A stretch of DNA of 64,000 nt. Origin: Rhizobiaceae bacterium CPCC 101076 (lineage in GTDB: Bacteria > Pseudomonadota > Alphaproteobacteria > Rhizobiales > Methylopilaceae). Positions within the stretch are counted from its first letter, which is position 1. Every line of letters starts with the position of its first letter. The notes beneath the pieces are model-generated. The model saw only the letters and a program-made list of their open reading frames with translations. It was not told the DNA's origin and searched no databases. The stretch spans positions 1 through 64,000 of the forward strand of contig QDFX01000006.1 in the NCBI GenBank assembly GCA_003347645.1, given 5' to 3'. This document shows, piece by piece, positions 8,872-18,523 of this stretch. The position numbers and the translations under genes are program-made.

Positions 8872-10038
8872 TTGGGTCTGTTTCGCGCCGTTCCTCTCGT
8901 CGCTTTCCTCCTCGCGGGCTGTGCGGGTGGTCCCGATCTGTCGGGCGATCAGTATCCGTCGGACATTGCGCGCACCGGGACGCTGACTGCGGTGACGACC
9001 CGCAAGCCGGTGGGCGACGGACGCGTCTCGCCCTGGTTCGGGCCGGAGCGCGGCAATCCGCACATTGCCGAAGTCCGTTTCGATTCGCCCTACAAAGCGG
9101 GCCGCTTTTCGACACAGGCGATCGGCATCAGCGACTGGAAGATCCAGAGCGTCCAGCAGGTGGCCTCGATCGCCGCCGCGCAGCCGCTCGACGGTGGTTC
9201 GCAGCGCGACGTCCTGATGTACGTGCACGGCTTCAACGAGAGTTTTGCCGACGCCACGCTCGATGCGGCTAGGCTGTCGGATGCGCTGCATTTCCGCGGC
9301 AACACCGTCGTCTTCAGCTGGCCGTCCCGGAATTCCGTTCTGGATTACATGGCCGACCGCGAGAGTGCGATGTGGTCCCGCGATGCGCTGGAAGACGCGC
9401 TTGACGATCTCCTGACCACGCCGGGTGTCGGCCGCGTCAACATCGTCGCCCACAGCATGGGCGGCATGGTCACCGTCGAGGCGCTCCGGCAGGTGGTTGC
9501 GCACAATGGCGGCGCGACGGGCAAATTCGGAGCGATCATCTTCGCCTCGCCGGACATCGACGTCGACAGCTTCTCGGCTTCGGTTCGGCGATTGGGCGAT
9601 CTCAATCGCCGGATGACGGTGATCACCTCGAAGGACGATCGCGCGCTGGCGATTTCTGCCAGCCTCGCCGGTGGCGGCCGTGCGGGCCGGGTCGACAAAG
9701 CGAAGCTCGAGGATCTCGGCATCGAAGTCGTCGACGCTTCCGGCCTGTCGCGCGGCCTGATCCGCCACGATCTCTTCCTGCACGACGCTTCGGTTCAGAA
9801 GGTCATCGCCCAGGCGATCCGCGACGCCGGCAGTCAGGTCAGCACCGGGGCGGTATCGTCCTATCCCGCTCCGGCCATCACCCCGGCTGTGCCGGTCGCC
9901 GCGCAGCCACAGGTGCAATACCAGCCGCCGCCAGCCCAGACGCAGCCCGCCGTTCAGCCGCAGCAGCCAATGGCGCAAGCCCAGCCGCCACTCCAGATCC
10001 CGCCGCCCGTGGAGGCTTCGCCGGTGCCCACGCAGTAA
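8872..10038 (+). CDS. Alpha/beta-hydrolase lipoprotein (DUF900 type)
   Basis: 388 residues if translation begins at the TTG at 8872, which puts a short signal directly before the lipobox LLAGC; another TTG at 8854 is possible, and no ATG fits. The mature protein would be lipid-anchored at Cys. The DUF900 hydrolase fold is shown by DVLMYVHGFNESFADA, then VVFSWPSRN, and the nucleophile elbow NIVAHSMGGMV with catalytic Ser; the late His lies in GLIRHDLFLHD. The last about 75 residues are Pro/Gln/Ala-rich low complexity. Substrate unknown; enterobacterial-type gene neighbours are absent. It is divergent from the K+ channel. Confidence 0.75.
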   Translation: MGLFRAVPLVAFLLAGCAGGPDLSGDQYPSDIARTGTLTAVTTRKPVGDGRVSPWFGPERGNPHIAEVRFDSPYKAGRFSTQAIGISDWKIQSVQQVASIAAAQPLDGGSQRDVLMYVHGFNESFADATLDAARLSDALHFRGNTVVFSWPSRNSVLDYMADRESAMWSRDALEDALDDLLTTPGVGRVNIVAHSMGGMVTVEALRQVVAHNGGATGKFGAIIFASPDIDVDSFSASVRRLGDLNRRMTVITSKDDRALAISASLAGGGRAGRVDKAKLEDLGIEVVDASGLSRGLIRHDLFLHDASVQKVIAQAIRDAGSQVSTGAVSSYPAPAITPAVPVAAQPQVQYQPPPAQTQPAVQPQQPMAQAQPPLQIPPPVEASPVPTQ

Positions 10039-10232
10039 AGAGCGGGAACCAGCGGCGCAATTCTCCGTTATCACCCAGCCGTGCTGCGACTTCCGTCTTG
10101 CAAACAAAGTTGGCTTGCGGTCCGTGCGTTTTGCCGCGGGCAAAAAGAGGAAGCGAGCGTTGAGACAATCGACTGGGACTGAGGCGTGATTGTTTGGGGT
10201 CCGGTCGGGCCCGCGCATCGGGAAGAAGCAGC

Positions 10233-12386
10233 GTGAGCGATGCGATCGACACTACGCTCTGCGACCGCGAGCCCATCCACATTCCCGGATCGATCCAGCC
10301 GCACGGATTGTTGCTGGTCGCGGATTTGGGCGGACTCGTAGTCCGCCATGGCGCCGGCGACATCGAGGGCCGCCTCGGTCGACAGAAATGGCTCGGTGCA
10401 TCACTGGTCGATCTTATAGGCGGGGAGATGGCGGACCGTGCGGCCGGGGTTGCTAGTCTCGACACATCGCCAGGCTTTCTCGGACGCATTTTGCTCGCCA
10501 ATGTGGCGTTCGACGTCAGCGCGCATCTCTCGCATGGACAATTAGTCGTCGAACTGGAGCCCACGCCCGATCAGGTGACGGCTTCGGCGATCTTGTCGCG
10601 GCTGGAGGCGGCGGCGGGGGCTCTCGAAAAGGCGCTCACGCTCAACGAACTCTGCCAGGTCGCGGCCCTCGAGTTCCGGCGGCTCACCGGCTACAGCCGG
10701 GTCATGATCTATCATTTCCTTGAGAACGACGCGGGCGTCGTCCTGGGTGAGGACCGAGCGCCCGGCCAGCCCTCGTTCATGAATCATCATTTCCCGGCAT
10801 CGGACATCCCGAAGCAGGCGAGGGCGCTCTATATCCGCAATTTGGTTCGGGTCATCCCGGATGTATCCTACGAGCCCGCGCCGTTGCGTCCGACTCTCTC
10901 GCCGGACGAGACGCTCGACATGAGCGACTGCATCTTGCGAAGCGTCTCCTCGGTTCATATCCAGTATCTGCGGAACATGGGCGTGGCCGCCTCGGCGTCG
11001 ATCTCGATCGTCAAGGACGGCGTGCTGTGGGGGTTAGTGGCCTGTCACAACGAGACGCCACTTGCGATCAGCTACGACGTGCGGGCCGCGTCGCGCGCTT
11101 TGGCCGGCAGCCTCGCGCGGCAGATCAAGGCCCGGGAAGAGACGGACGCCTATCGCGAGCGGGTCCGTCTGCGCAGTTTCGAGGACGACATCGTGTCGCT
11201 GCTCTCGCGAGAGGGATCGCTCGACAGCGCGATTTCAAACCATCTCGCCGAACTGATGCGCATGCTCAACGCCGACGGCGTGGCGGTCCTGCGTAGCCAG
11301 GATCTCGTCGTCGGTGGACGCTGTCCGCCTGAGGAAGAGGTGCGGGCGATAGGTGCCTGGGCAACCGACAAGGCCGTGGAGACGACGTTTGCGACCGAGC
11401 GCCTCTCCGAGGTCTATCCGGGAAAGCTTGAGGCCGCGCCCCTGGCCAGTGGCCTCCTTGCGATCACCCTGTCGGCCAGCGAGCCCTGGCTCGTGCTCTG
11501 GTTTCGCGCCGAGCATATCAAGACGGTGGAGTGGGCAGGGAATCCGCAAAAGGACATCACCACCGGTCCGGGTGGAGTGCTCAATCCGCGCGCGAGTTTC
11601 GAGGCGTGGAAGGAGACGGTGCGCGGCCGCGCCCGCCGCTGGACGTTGCCCGAGGTCGAGGCGGCCGGCCGCCTGCGTGTCGCGGTGACCGGTGTCTGGC
11701 AGAACCGGCGCATGCGCGACCTCAACCGCCAGCTTCTCGCCACTCTAGACGAGAAGGATGTGCTGATCCGCCAGAAGGAGTTCCTGATCGGCGAGGTCAA
11801 TCATCGCGTCCAGAACAGTCTCCAGCTGGTGTCGAGCTTCCTGTCGCTGCAGGCGCGGGCGTCGAACGATCCGGCCCTGCAGTCCGCCATCGACGAGGCA
11901 CGGCGCAGGCTCGCGGCAGTGTCGCTCGTTCATCGCAGGCTCTATCGGGCCGATCAGGTGGAGGCAGTCGACGTCGCCCGCTATATCGAGGAACTGACGC
12001 GCGATCTCGTGGCATCGATGGGCGACGAATGGGCGCCGCACATCACGCTCGATCTGTCCCCGGTCATGCTGCCGCCGGATCGTACGGTTGGTCTCGGACT
12101 AGTGCTCACCGAGTTGATTATCAACGCCAACAAATATGCCTATGGCGGACAGCCGGGGCCGCTGCGGATCACTCTTGCCGAGGACCGGGCGGACTTCCGC
12201 CTGACCGTCGCCGACCAAGGTGGCGGCCGTGCTCCGAATTCCAACAGGCGTGGCTTCGGCAGCCGCATGATGGATGCTCTGGTGACCCAACTCGGGGGCG
12301 ATCTCGGCTATGAGGACGCCAAGCCCGGCCTGCGCGCCGTTCTGAAGGCTCCGATCAGCATGCAACACGAGACGGCGCCTGCATAA
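10233..12386 (+). CDS. bphP: Bacteriophytochrome sensor kinase (PAS-GAF-PHY-HisKA_2)
   Basis: 717 residues from a GTG at 10233 (GGGAAGAAG just upstream). Cys10 precedes EPIHIPGSIQPHG, the PAS segment that binds biliverdin through this cysteine. The GAF domain carries FPASDIPKQAR (with the pyrrole-contacting Asp), and the PHY tongue carries PRASFEAW. The kinase is of the HisKA_2/HWE-like kind: phospho-acceptor in IGEVNHRVQNSLQLVSSFLSLQ, then an ATPase domain ending near residue 710. The protein should switch between red and far-red forms and signal light in the cytoplasm. No haem oxygenase or response regulator is adjacent, so biliverdin supply and partner are elsewhere. Confidence 0.92.
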   Translation: MSDAIDTTLCDREPIHIPGSIQPHGLLLVADLGGLVVRHGAGDIEGRLGRQKWLGASLVDLIGGEMADRAAGVASLDTSPGFLGRILLANVAFDVSAHLSHGQLVVELEPTPDQVTASAILSRLEAAAGALEKALTLNELCQVAALEFRRLTGYSRVMIYHFLENDAGVVLGEDRAPGQPSFMNHHFPASDIPKQARALYIRNLVRVIPDVSYEPAPLRPTLSPDETLDMSDCILRSVSSVHIQYLRNMGVAASASISIVKDGVLWGLVACHNETPLAISYDVRAASRALAGSLARQIKAREETDAYRERVRLRSFEDDIVSLLSREGSLDSAISNHLAELMRMLNADGVAVLRSQDLVVGGRCPPEEEVRAIGAWATDKAVETTFATERLSEVYPGKLEAAPLASGLLAITLSASEPWLVLWFRAEHIKTVEWAGNPQKDITTGPGGVLNPRASFEAWKETVRGRARRWTLPEVEAAGRLRVAVTGVWQNRRMRDLNRQLLATLDEKDVLIRQKEFLIGEVNHRVQNSLQLVSSFLSLQARASNDPALQSAIDEARRRLAAVSLVHRRLYRADQVEAVDVARYIEELTRDLVASMGDEWAPHITLDLSPVMLPPDRTVGLGLVLTELIINANKYAYGGQPGPLRITLAEDRADFRLTVADQGGGRAPNSNRRGFGSRMMDALVTQLGGDLGYEDAKPGLRAVLKAPISMQHETAPA

Positions 12387-12463
12387 GCGGGCATAAAGCT
12401 CTTGCCTGTACTTTCTGCCCTGGCGAGGAAACTTTGCCACGACAGGTTCAGTCAGGAGCGTCG

Positions 12464-13573
12464 ATGTCAGCCAGTCCCTCCGCGAAGATGCCGATTATAT
12501 CTTGGGCCTGTCCGCTGCTGGCGGTTGCCTTCTACGTCGCCGCGTCGTCTGTCGGCTTCAAGGACGCGCTTCCGCCCGGCGTGACCGGTATCGCACTGGC
12601 GCTCCTTCTCATGCCGGTCCTGTTCGGCGCGATCTTCGCCGCCGTCTACCATGCGGAGACGATCGCGCACTGGTCAGGCGAGCCATACGGCACGCTCATT
12701 CTCACGGTAGCCGTAACGGTTATCGAGGTGGCGCTGATTGCCTCGGTCATGATGTCGGATGCGAACGGCAGCCCGGCGCTCGCGCGCGACACGGTCTTCG
12801 CTGTCGTGATGACCGTCTGCAATGGTCTCGCCGGCCTCTGCATACTCGTCGGCGGACTGAAATATCGCGAGCAGAGTTTCCGAGTTCCCGGCGCAGCCGC
12901 CTACGTGACCGTTCTGATCGTCATGGCGACTTTGACGCTCGTCCTGCCGAACTACACCAGAGAGACGCCGGGACCGAGCTATTCGGACAGTCAGCTCATC
13001 TTCGTCGCCGTGGTCACCGTCGTCCTCTACGCCGCGTTCCTCTATATCCAGACTGTCCGCCACCGCGATTACTTCATTATCCAGGCGGGCGATCAGGGAT
13101 GGCACGAGACGCATTCGATGCGACAGCTGGCCCTAAGCGGGCTGCTCCTGCTTGTCGCCCTGGTGGCGATCATCATGCTGTCGAAGAAGTTCGCGGTGGT
13201 GGTCGAACTCGGTCGGGAAGCGGCAGGTGCGCCCGCGCCGGTGACGGGCCTCATCGTTGCCATCCTGATCCTGCTTCCCGAAGGCATCGCGGCCGTTCAG
13301 GCGGCTCGCAAGGATGCGCTTCAAAAGTCGCTCAATCTTGCGCTCGGCTCAGCGCTGGCGACCATCGGCATGACCTTCCCCGCCGTCACCATTGTCGCGC
13401 TCGCACTGCACACACCGCTGACGCTGGGCCTCGATCCCTCGGACACGGTGTTGCTCGCCCTGACGCTTCTCGTCAGCACCATGACCTTCGCCACCGGCCG
13501 CACGAACATCCTCTACGGCTTCGTGCACCTCGTGATCTTCGCGACCTTCCTGTTCCTGACCTTTCAGCCCTGA
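12464..13573 (+). CDS. ChaA-like calcium/cation-proton exchanger
   Basis: 369 residues; AGGAG lies 5 bases before the ATG at 12464. About 11 hydrophobic segments span the length. Two inverted-repeat alpha motifs are seen: EPYGTLILTVAVTVIEVALI in the first half and LLPEGIAAVQAARKDALQKS followed by LNLALGSALATIGMTFP in the second, each with the Glu expected to bind cation in the CaCA superfamily. It likely exports Ca2+ or Na+/K+ in exchange for H+ across the inner membrane. It overlaps the 3' end of the convergent AraC gene by 10 bases. Confidence 0.85.
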   Translation: MSASPSAKMPIISWACPLLAVAFYVAASSVGFKDALPPGVTGIALALLLMPVLFGAIFAAVYHAETIAHWSGEPYGTLILTVAVTVIEVALIASVMMSDANGSPALARDTVFAVVMTVCNGLAGLCILVGGLKYREQSFRVPGAAAYVTVLIVMATLTLVLPNYTRETPGPSYSDSQLIFVAVVTVVLYAAFLYIQTVRHRDYFIIQAGDQGWHETHSMRQLALSGLLLLVALVAIIMLSKKFAVVVELGREAAGAPAPVTGLIVAILILLPEGIAAVQAARKDALQKSLNLALGSALATIGMTFPAVTIVALALHTPLTLGLDPSDTVLLALTLLVSTMTFATGRTNILYGFVHLVIFATFLFLTFQP

Positions 13574-14511
13574 ACCGCCGACCGCGCCTCGCGCGGCGTC
13601 ACGAGATAGCGGCGGCGGAAGACGCGGTTGAAATAGGAGAGGTCGCCGAAGCCGACCTCGTACGCGATGTCGCTGATTTTGCGGCCATCGCCGGACCGCA
13701 GCACGGCCCAGGCGCGGTCGAGCCGCTGTTCAAGCACATATTCCGAGAACGTCGTGCCCTCGGCCTCGAACAGCTTCTGCACGGTGCGCGCCGTCACACG
13801 CTGACGGCGGGCGACATGGTCGATCGTCAGCTCCCGGTTCGCCAAGCACTTGCGGATGTCATCCTTGATCGAGTCGAGCCGGCTCGTCGTAGCTTCGTTG
13901 TCCTGACCGCTTCGAAGCAGGAGCGTCAGCAGATCCTGGATGTGGGACGCGGCGATGCGGCGGCTCTCCGACGTCACGACCGGCAATATGCCCTGCAGCA
14001 GCGCGCCGCCGTAATGGGCGAGAAGCTGGAACGCCGCGACCTCGTGGGAGACGAGGCGGGGCAGGGTGGAGAGAAGGTCCGCCGAAGCGCCACGCACGGC
14101 CTGGCGTGGGACGCGCAGGCAGTCGAGCCGAGCGAGTTCGGAGACGTCCCAGGTCCAGGTCTTCCCGGTGGAGACGAGAACCGCGTCTCCCGCCTCCACG
14201 CGCAATACGCGTCCGTCCTGCTCGACCGTGATCGGCCCGCCCACCGGGCGCAGCAGCATGATGTCGTCGGCGCCGTCCTTGAGGCAGTGCTCTGTGTTGC
14301 GGCACGCGCTGGCGCAATTCAGGAAGCAAGTCGTCAGGCACGCATCGGGTAGCTCGCAGGACACCGCGCGCGCCATGAAGGGAATGCCGGGGTTCGGCAC
14401 GATGTCGAGCGTCGCGAAAAGATCGCTCAGCCGCCGGCGCGACTGGCTGAGCCGCTCGCCTTCCGGCATATCGTCGGTCGTGAACCAGATCGGCGCGGCG
14501 GCGCTGGCCAA
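13564..14511 (-). CDS. AraC-family regulator of siderophore uptake
   Basis: 315 residues from a TTG at 14511, preceded by AGGGGAA; a longer form from TTG 14601 is possible but would cover the promoter region. The last 100 residues form the double helix-turn-helix: ELTIDHVARRQRVTARTVQK and KISDIAYEVGFGDLSYFNRVFRRRY. The N-terminal about 200 residues resemble the ligand-binding half of AraC-binding-like regulators. It is divergent from a TonB-dependent receptor, the arrangement of RhrA in rhizobactin loci, so it probably activates uptake genes when iron-siderophore is present. Its 3' end overlaps the exchanger gene tail to tail. Confidence 0.82.
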   Translation of the reverse strand: MASAAAPIWFTTDDMPEGERLSQSRRRLSDLFATLDIVPNPGIPFMARAVSCELPDACLTTCFLNCASACRNTEHCLKDGADDIMLLRPVGGPITVEQDGRVLRVEAGDAVLVSTGKTWTWDVSELARLDCLRVPRQAVRGASADLLSTLPRLVSHEVAAFQLLAHYGGALLQGILPVVTSESRRIAASHIQDLLTLLLRSGQDNEATTSRLDSIKDDIRKCLANRELTIDHVARRQRVTARTVQKLFEAEGTTFSEYVLEQRLDRAWAVLRSGDGRKISDIAYEVGFGDLSYFNRVFRRRYLVTPREARSAVQG

Positions 14512-14664
14512 ATCCCCATTCCCCTGATGCTTTGATGCAACTCGAGTGCAAAACAGCGCTTGAGTTCGTCCTAGTCCTAGTTCTACTTCGTCCTGCCCCA
14601 AGAAGCACGTTCTTATTGAGGCTAGTCGATCAAAAGAATGATTGATTAGGGGCTGGGGAAGTCT

Positions 14665-16917
14665 ATGCGTATCCGTGGTACCGCGCTGTTTGGAATAAGT
14701 CTAATCTTGCCAACGGCAGTATTTGCCCAGGAAACACAACCGGTGATCGAGCTCGAGCCGATCATCGTCACTGGAGCGCGCACGGAGCGACCGGTATCGA
14801 GGACTCCCGCGACCGTCCGCGTGGTCGAGCGGGACGAGATCGAAAAGCAGATGCAGCTGACGTCGAATCCATCGGCGATCATCTCGCGCCTGATACCCGG
14901 CTATTCGGTCTCGAACCAGACGATCTCTGGCGCGTCCGAGACCTATCGCGGCCGCGACCTCCTCGTGATGCTCGACGGTGTTCCGCTGAACACGCCGCTC
15001 CGCGACGTCTCGCGCATCCTGGCGCTGATCGACCTCAACACGGTGGAGCGCATCGAATTCGTTTCCGGCGCTTCGAGCCTCTATGGCTCTGGCGCGACCG
15101 GCGGCACGGTGAACTTCATCACCAAGAAGGCGACGGACGGAAAGCCGATCGTCCGGATCAACACCGCGCTGCGGGCCTTCACGGCGAATGTCGGCGACAG
15201 CCTGCAGCCGGAGATTTCGGCCTCGATCACCGGCAAGGCCGAGAACGGTCCGGACTATGTGTTCGTCGGCTCGGGGCGCTTCGCCGACAAGACCTATGAT
15301 GGCGCCGGTCGCGAATTGCCATCCGACGGCATGCTCGGGCAGGGCGGCGGCGACCGTTTCGAAAGCGGCAATCTGTTCGGCAAGCTCGGCTACGACCTCG
15401 ATCTCGGTAAGCGCTTCGAGGTGTCGGCGAACTGGATCTATCTCAACCAGGATCCGGAGTGGATGACGACCTATCTGCCACCGTTTGCGCGGCCGGATTT
15501 CACGCGGCCCTACGAAGGTAAGAGCGTCCTGGAGGATTCAAAGCAGATCTCGGCGCGCTACACCGACGATGACTTCGCGCTCGGCAGCCTGAAGGCGGTG
15601 GCGTTCTTCAACGACGTCCGCAAGCGCTTCAACTATTCGGAGTTCGATCTCAACTACAACAACGTCGTCTACTATTCCGGTAATCTCGGCGACCCGACGA
15701 GCCCGTTCAACCAGACGGACCTCTCGAACCAGCGCGGCGGCGTGAACCTGACCGTCGATTCCCCACTCGACCGTCTCTACGACGGGATGCGGCTGACCTG
15801 GGGCGCGGACATCATTCACGAGAAGACCTCACAGGTGACGACGGAAGGCCGCGACACCTTCAATCCGATGTCGATGATGACCTATGCCGCGTTCGGCCAG
15901 CTCGAAGCGCCGGTCACTGAGCGCCTGACCGTCCGTGGCGGCATGCGCTACGAATATTTCGACCTGACGGTCGACGATTTCGTGCGGCCCGCCGCATTCC
16001 TCGGCTTCCCGGGCCTCGGCTATGCCGTCCTGCCGGACCTGCCGGTGGCGGGCGGCGAATTCGACTACAGCGCGCCGACTTTCAATCTCGGCGGCACGTT
16101 CGACCTCACCGAGACCTCGCAGATCTTCGGCGGTTTCAGCCAGGGCTATGCATTGCCGGACGTTGGTTCTTTCACTCGCCGGGCGGGTGCGATGAGCACT
16201 CCACAAATCCTGTTCTTCGGCTGCTTCCTTCCTCCCGGGCCGCTGCCGCCGGTTCCCTTCAATTGCGCGAAGAATCTGACGACGAGCTTCGACCAGATCT
16301 CGCCCGAGGCGCAGATCGTGAACAGCTACGAGCTCGGCGTGCGTGGCAGTTACGACCAGTTCAAGGGCAGCCTCGTCGGCTTCGTCAGCACCTCGGAGGA
16401 AGGCGTGACCTTCGATCCAGCGACGAACTCGCTGTCGCAACAGAAGGAGATCGTCTGGGGCGCCGAGTTCCAGGGCGAATGGGCAATGACCGAGGCCTTC
16501 TCGCTCGGCACCTTCCTCGCCTATCGCGAAGGGCGTTTCGACCAGAACAAGGACGGCGAGTACGATAGCTGGCTGCCGAACAACCGCATCGCGACGCCGT
16601 TCCGCGCGGTCGTCTACGGCGACTATCGGTTCGACAACGGCGTGGTGTTCCATCTGGAAGGCGAGGGTTGGACTGGCCGCAACAAGGCGGTGAACCCGGC
16701 GGGTCTGAGCTACGAGCTGGAAGGCGATTTTCTGGTCAACACGTCGATCTCAGCGCCTTTGGCAGGAGGCACCTTCTATCTTGGCGTCCAGAACCTGTTC
16801 GACGAGGACTATGCCAATCCCACCGCCAGCTCCGTTCGCGAGAACGCGGCGCTGGGCACGCTCGAAGTCCATGGCTGGGGCCGCACGGTCTCGCTCGGCT
16901 ACGCCAAGACGTTCTGA
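14665..16917 (+). CDS. TonB-dependent siderophore receptor (RhtA/IutA-like)
   Basis: 750 residues. Signal peptide at 1-20 (ALFGISLILPTAVFAQE), a plug domain from about 28 (TonB-box-like ELEPIIVTG, then RVVERDEIEKQ, GRDLLVMLDGVPLN, VERIEFVSGASSLYGSGATGG) and a 22-strand barrel ending in aromatic Phe (SLGYAKTF). The plug wording resembles hydroxamate/citrate-type receptors of the RhtA/IutA kind. It should import ferric siderophore across the outer membrane using TonB energy. The stop overlaps the next start (TGATG), so the three downstream-linked genes form one operon. The 150-base gap before it holds the divergent promoters. Confidence 0.88.
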   Translation: MRIRGTALFGISLILPTAVFAQETQPVIELEPIIVTGARTERPVSRTPATVRVVERDEIEKQMQLTSNPSAIISRLIPGYSVSNQTISGASETYRGRDLLVMLDGVPLNTPLRDVSRILALIDLNTVERIEFVSGASSLYGSGATGGTVNFITKKATDGKPIVRINTALRAFTANVGDSLQPEISASITGKAENGPDYVFVGSGRFADKTYDGAGRELPSDGMLGQGGGDRFESGNLFGKLGYDLDLGKRFEVSANWIYLNQDPEWMTTYLPPFARPDFTRPYEGKSVLEDSKQISARYTDDDFALGSLKAVAFFNDVRKRFNYSEFDLNYNNVVYYSGNLGDPTSPFNQTDLSNQRGGVNLTVDSPLDRLYDGMRLTWGADIIHEKTSQVTTEGRDTFNPMSMMTYAAFGQLEAPVTERLTVRGGMRYEYFDLTVDDFVRPAAFLGFPGLGYAVLPDLPVAGGEFDYSAPTFNLGGTFDLTETSQIFGGFSQGYALPDVGSFTRRAGAMSTPQILFFGCFLPPGPLPPVPFNCAKNLTTSFDQISPEAQIVNSYELGVRGSYDQFKGSLVGFVSTSEEGVTFDPATNSLSQQKEIVWGAEFQGEWAMTEAFSLGTFLAYREGRFDQNKDGEYDSWLPNNRIATPFRAVVYGDYRFDNGVVFHLEGEGWTGRNKAVNPAGLSYELEGDFLVNTSISAPLAGGTFYLGVQNLFDEDYANPTASSVRENAALGTLEVHGWGRTVSLGYAKTF

Positions 16918-17288
16918 TGGTCAGTCTTGAGGAGAAGGACGGGCTCGTGACGCTCAGGTTTCACGAGCCCTACGCAGAGCCTGACGAGACGGACTATCTG
17001 ACCGCGCTGAGGATGATCGAGACGCGCACGGAGCCGTTCGCAATGCTTTCGATCATCGGCTCGGCCGGGCATTTCTCCGACGCCGGCGAGCGCGAGCAGG
17101 CCTTGTGGTTCAAACGCTCGCGGCTGCACATGAATCTGTTGTGCAGGGCCATGGCGGTGGTGCGTCCGCAGGTGTCGGATCACATGCGCTCGGTCTTCTC
17201 CAAGCTCTGGAATCTGCCGGTGCTCGTCACCACCGACGAGGCCGAGGCGCGGGAGTTTCTCGTGCCGCATCTGAAGGAACTGGCATGA
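16917..17288 (+). CDS. Small soluble protein between receptor and permease
   Basis: 123 residues, no signal peptide or membrane segment. Its ATG overlaps the receptor stop by one base and its stop overlaps the permease start by 4 bases, so it is translated as part of the uptake operon. It has a mixed alpha/beta composition, with MLSIIGSAGHFSDAGEREQALWFKRSRLHMN in the middle and a PVLVTTDEAEAREFL near the end, which looks like a SpoIIAA/STAS-like beta-alpha pattern. That is only a resemblance. Coupling to siderophore import suggests a cytoplasmic helper, perhaps in release of iron or control; function unknown. Confidence 0.7.
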   Translation: MVSLEEKDGLVTLRFHEPYAEPDETDYLTALRMIETRTEPFAMLSIIGSAGHFSDAGEREQALWFKRSRLHMNLLCRAMAVVRPQVSDHMRSVFSKLWNLPVLVTTDEAEAREFLVPHLKELA

Positions 17289-18523
17289 GCGAGGTCGTGG
17301 CTGCCCCGGCAAAGGCTAGCGAACGGTTCAGGCTGTTCGCGGTCCTGGGCGGGCTCTATCTCGCGCAGTCTATCCCTAGCTATCTGATCGCCGCCGCTCT
17401 GCCGCCGATCCTTCGCGAAAACGGCGTCTCGCGCACCTCGATCGGCATGATCAGCATTCTGTTCCTGCCGCTCGTCCTGAAATTCCTCTGGGCGCCGCAG
17501 ATCGATCGCATCCGGCCGGTCGCCAGGCGGCACCGGGCAGGGTGGGTATTCATCACCCAGTCGTTAACGGTCGTCTGCCTCGTGGCGATGGCGTTCGTCG
17601 TTCCGACGAACATGCCGGTCGTGCTCTCGATCGGAATGGCGATCTCGATCCTGGTCTCGACCCAGGACATCGCGACCGACGGCTACGCCGCCAAATATCT
17701 GCCGCCCGAGGACCGGGCTATCGGCAATGCGATCCAGGGCGGCGCGATCGCGTTCGGCGTCGTGATCGGCGGCACGATGGGGCTCGTCCTCTATGAGCAT
17801 ATCGGCTGGACCCCGACCGTACTCGCCATTGCCGCGGCATCGCTGCTTCCGCTTCTGGCCGCGCTGGGAATGCGCGAGGAGGACGGATCGGTGGATATCG
17901 CGCGTGGTCCGCGCCCGTCGATCCGCGCGTTCTGGCGACGGCCGGAAGCTCGTCAGATCCTGATGGTCGCGCTGATCTATCGGGCGAGCGAAGGCCTCGT
18001 GAAGGCCATGGAGGGGCCGTACCTCGTCGACCGCGGCGTTCCGCTCGACTGGATCGGCTACATTTCCGGCGGCGGTGCGGTGACGGCGGGTTTGGCGGGT
18101 TCGGCCATCGCGGCCGTCCTCGTTAGGACGATGGGGAACACCAACGTCCTCCTGTTGCTCGGCGGATTGCGGACAGGCTGCTTCCTGATGTTCGCGGCGC
18201 ACGCGGTGGGGCTGCTGACCGGTTTCGGTCCGCTGTTTGGCGCAGCCGCCTTCCAGACGCTCATCCGCTACATGGAGATCGTCGCGCTCTACAGCCTGTT
18301 CATGAGCGTATCGTCGTCCGAGCAGCCGGGAACGGATTTCACCATCCTCGCCTGCGCGCAACTCGGTGTTTATCTCATCGGCTCGTTCGTTGCCGGTGCC
18401 ATTGCGGACGCGCTTGGCTATCCGGCGCTGTTCGGCGTCGCGGCCGCGATTTCGGCGGTCGCTGTTGTCCTGACGGCCTGGACCGTCAGGACACCGCGCG
18501 TCGTACCCCCGTCAGCTCAGTGA
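17285..18523 (+). CDS. RhtX/FptX-like siderophore inner-membrane permease (MFS)
   Basis: 412 residues with about 12 hydrophobic segments. The start YLAQSIPSYLIAAALPPILRENGVSRTSIGMI and the stretch ISILVSTQDIATDGYAAKYL place it in the AmpG/RhtX/FptX branch of the major facilitator superfamily: single-protein permeases that carry iron-siderophores (rhizobactin, pyochelin) across the inner membrane in place of an ABC importer. Start and previous stop overlap (ATGA). With the receptor and AraC regulator it completes an uptake route with no siderophore synthesis genes, so an exogenous siderophore is the likely substrate. Confidence 0.8.
   Translation: MSEVVAAPAKASERFRLFAVLGGLYLAQSIPSYLIAAALPPILRENGVSRTSIGMISILFLPLVLKFLWAPQIDRIRPVARRHRAGWVFITQSLTVVCLVAMAFVVPTNMPVVLSIGMAISILVSTQDIATDGYAAKYLPPEDRAIGNAIQGGAIAFGVVIGGTMGLVLYEHIGWTPTVLAIAAASLLPLLAALGMREEDGSVDIARGPRPSIRAFWRRPEARQILMVALIYRASEGLVKAMEGPYLVDRGVPLDWIGYISGGGAVTAGLAGSAIAAVLVRTMGNTNVLLLLGGLRTGCFLMFAAHAVGLLTGFGPLFGAAAFQTLIRYMEIVALYSLFMSVSSSEQPGTDFTILACAQLGVYLIGSFVAGAIADALGYPALFGVAAAISAVAVVLTAWTVRTPRVVPPSAQ

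Noticed and set aside
12502-14352. 616-codon plus-strand frame over the exchanger and AraC genes
   Set aside because: It overlaps two genes with clear families and encodes Arg/Gly-rich text without any motif.
14512-14601. 30-residue N-terminal extension of the AraC regulator
   Set aside because: It would start at a TTG without a ribosome site and cover the divergent promoter region; the TTG at 14511 has a good site.
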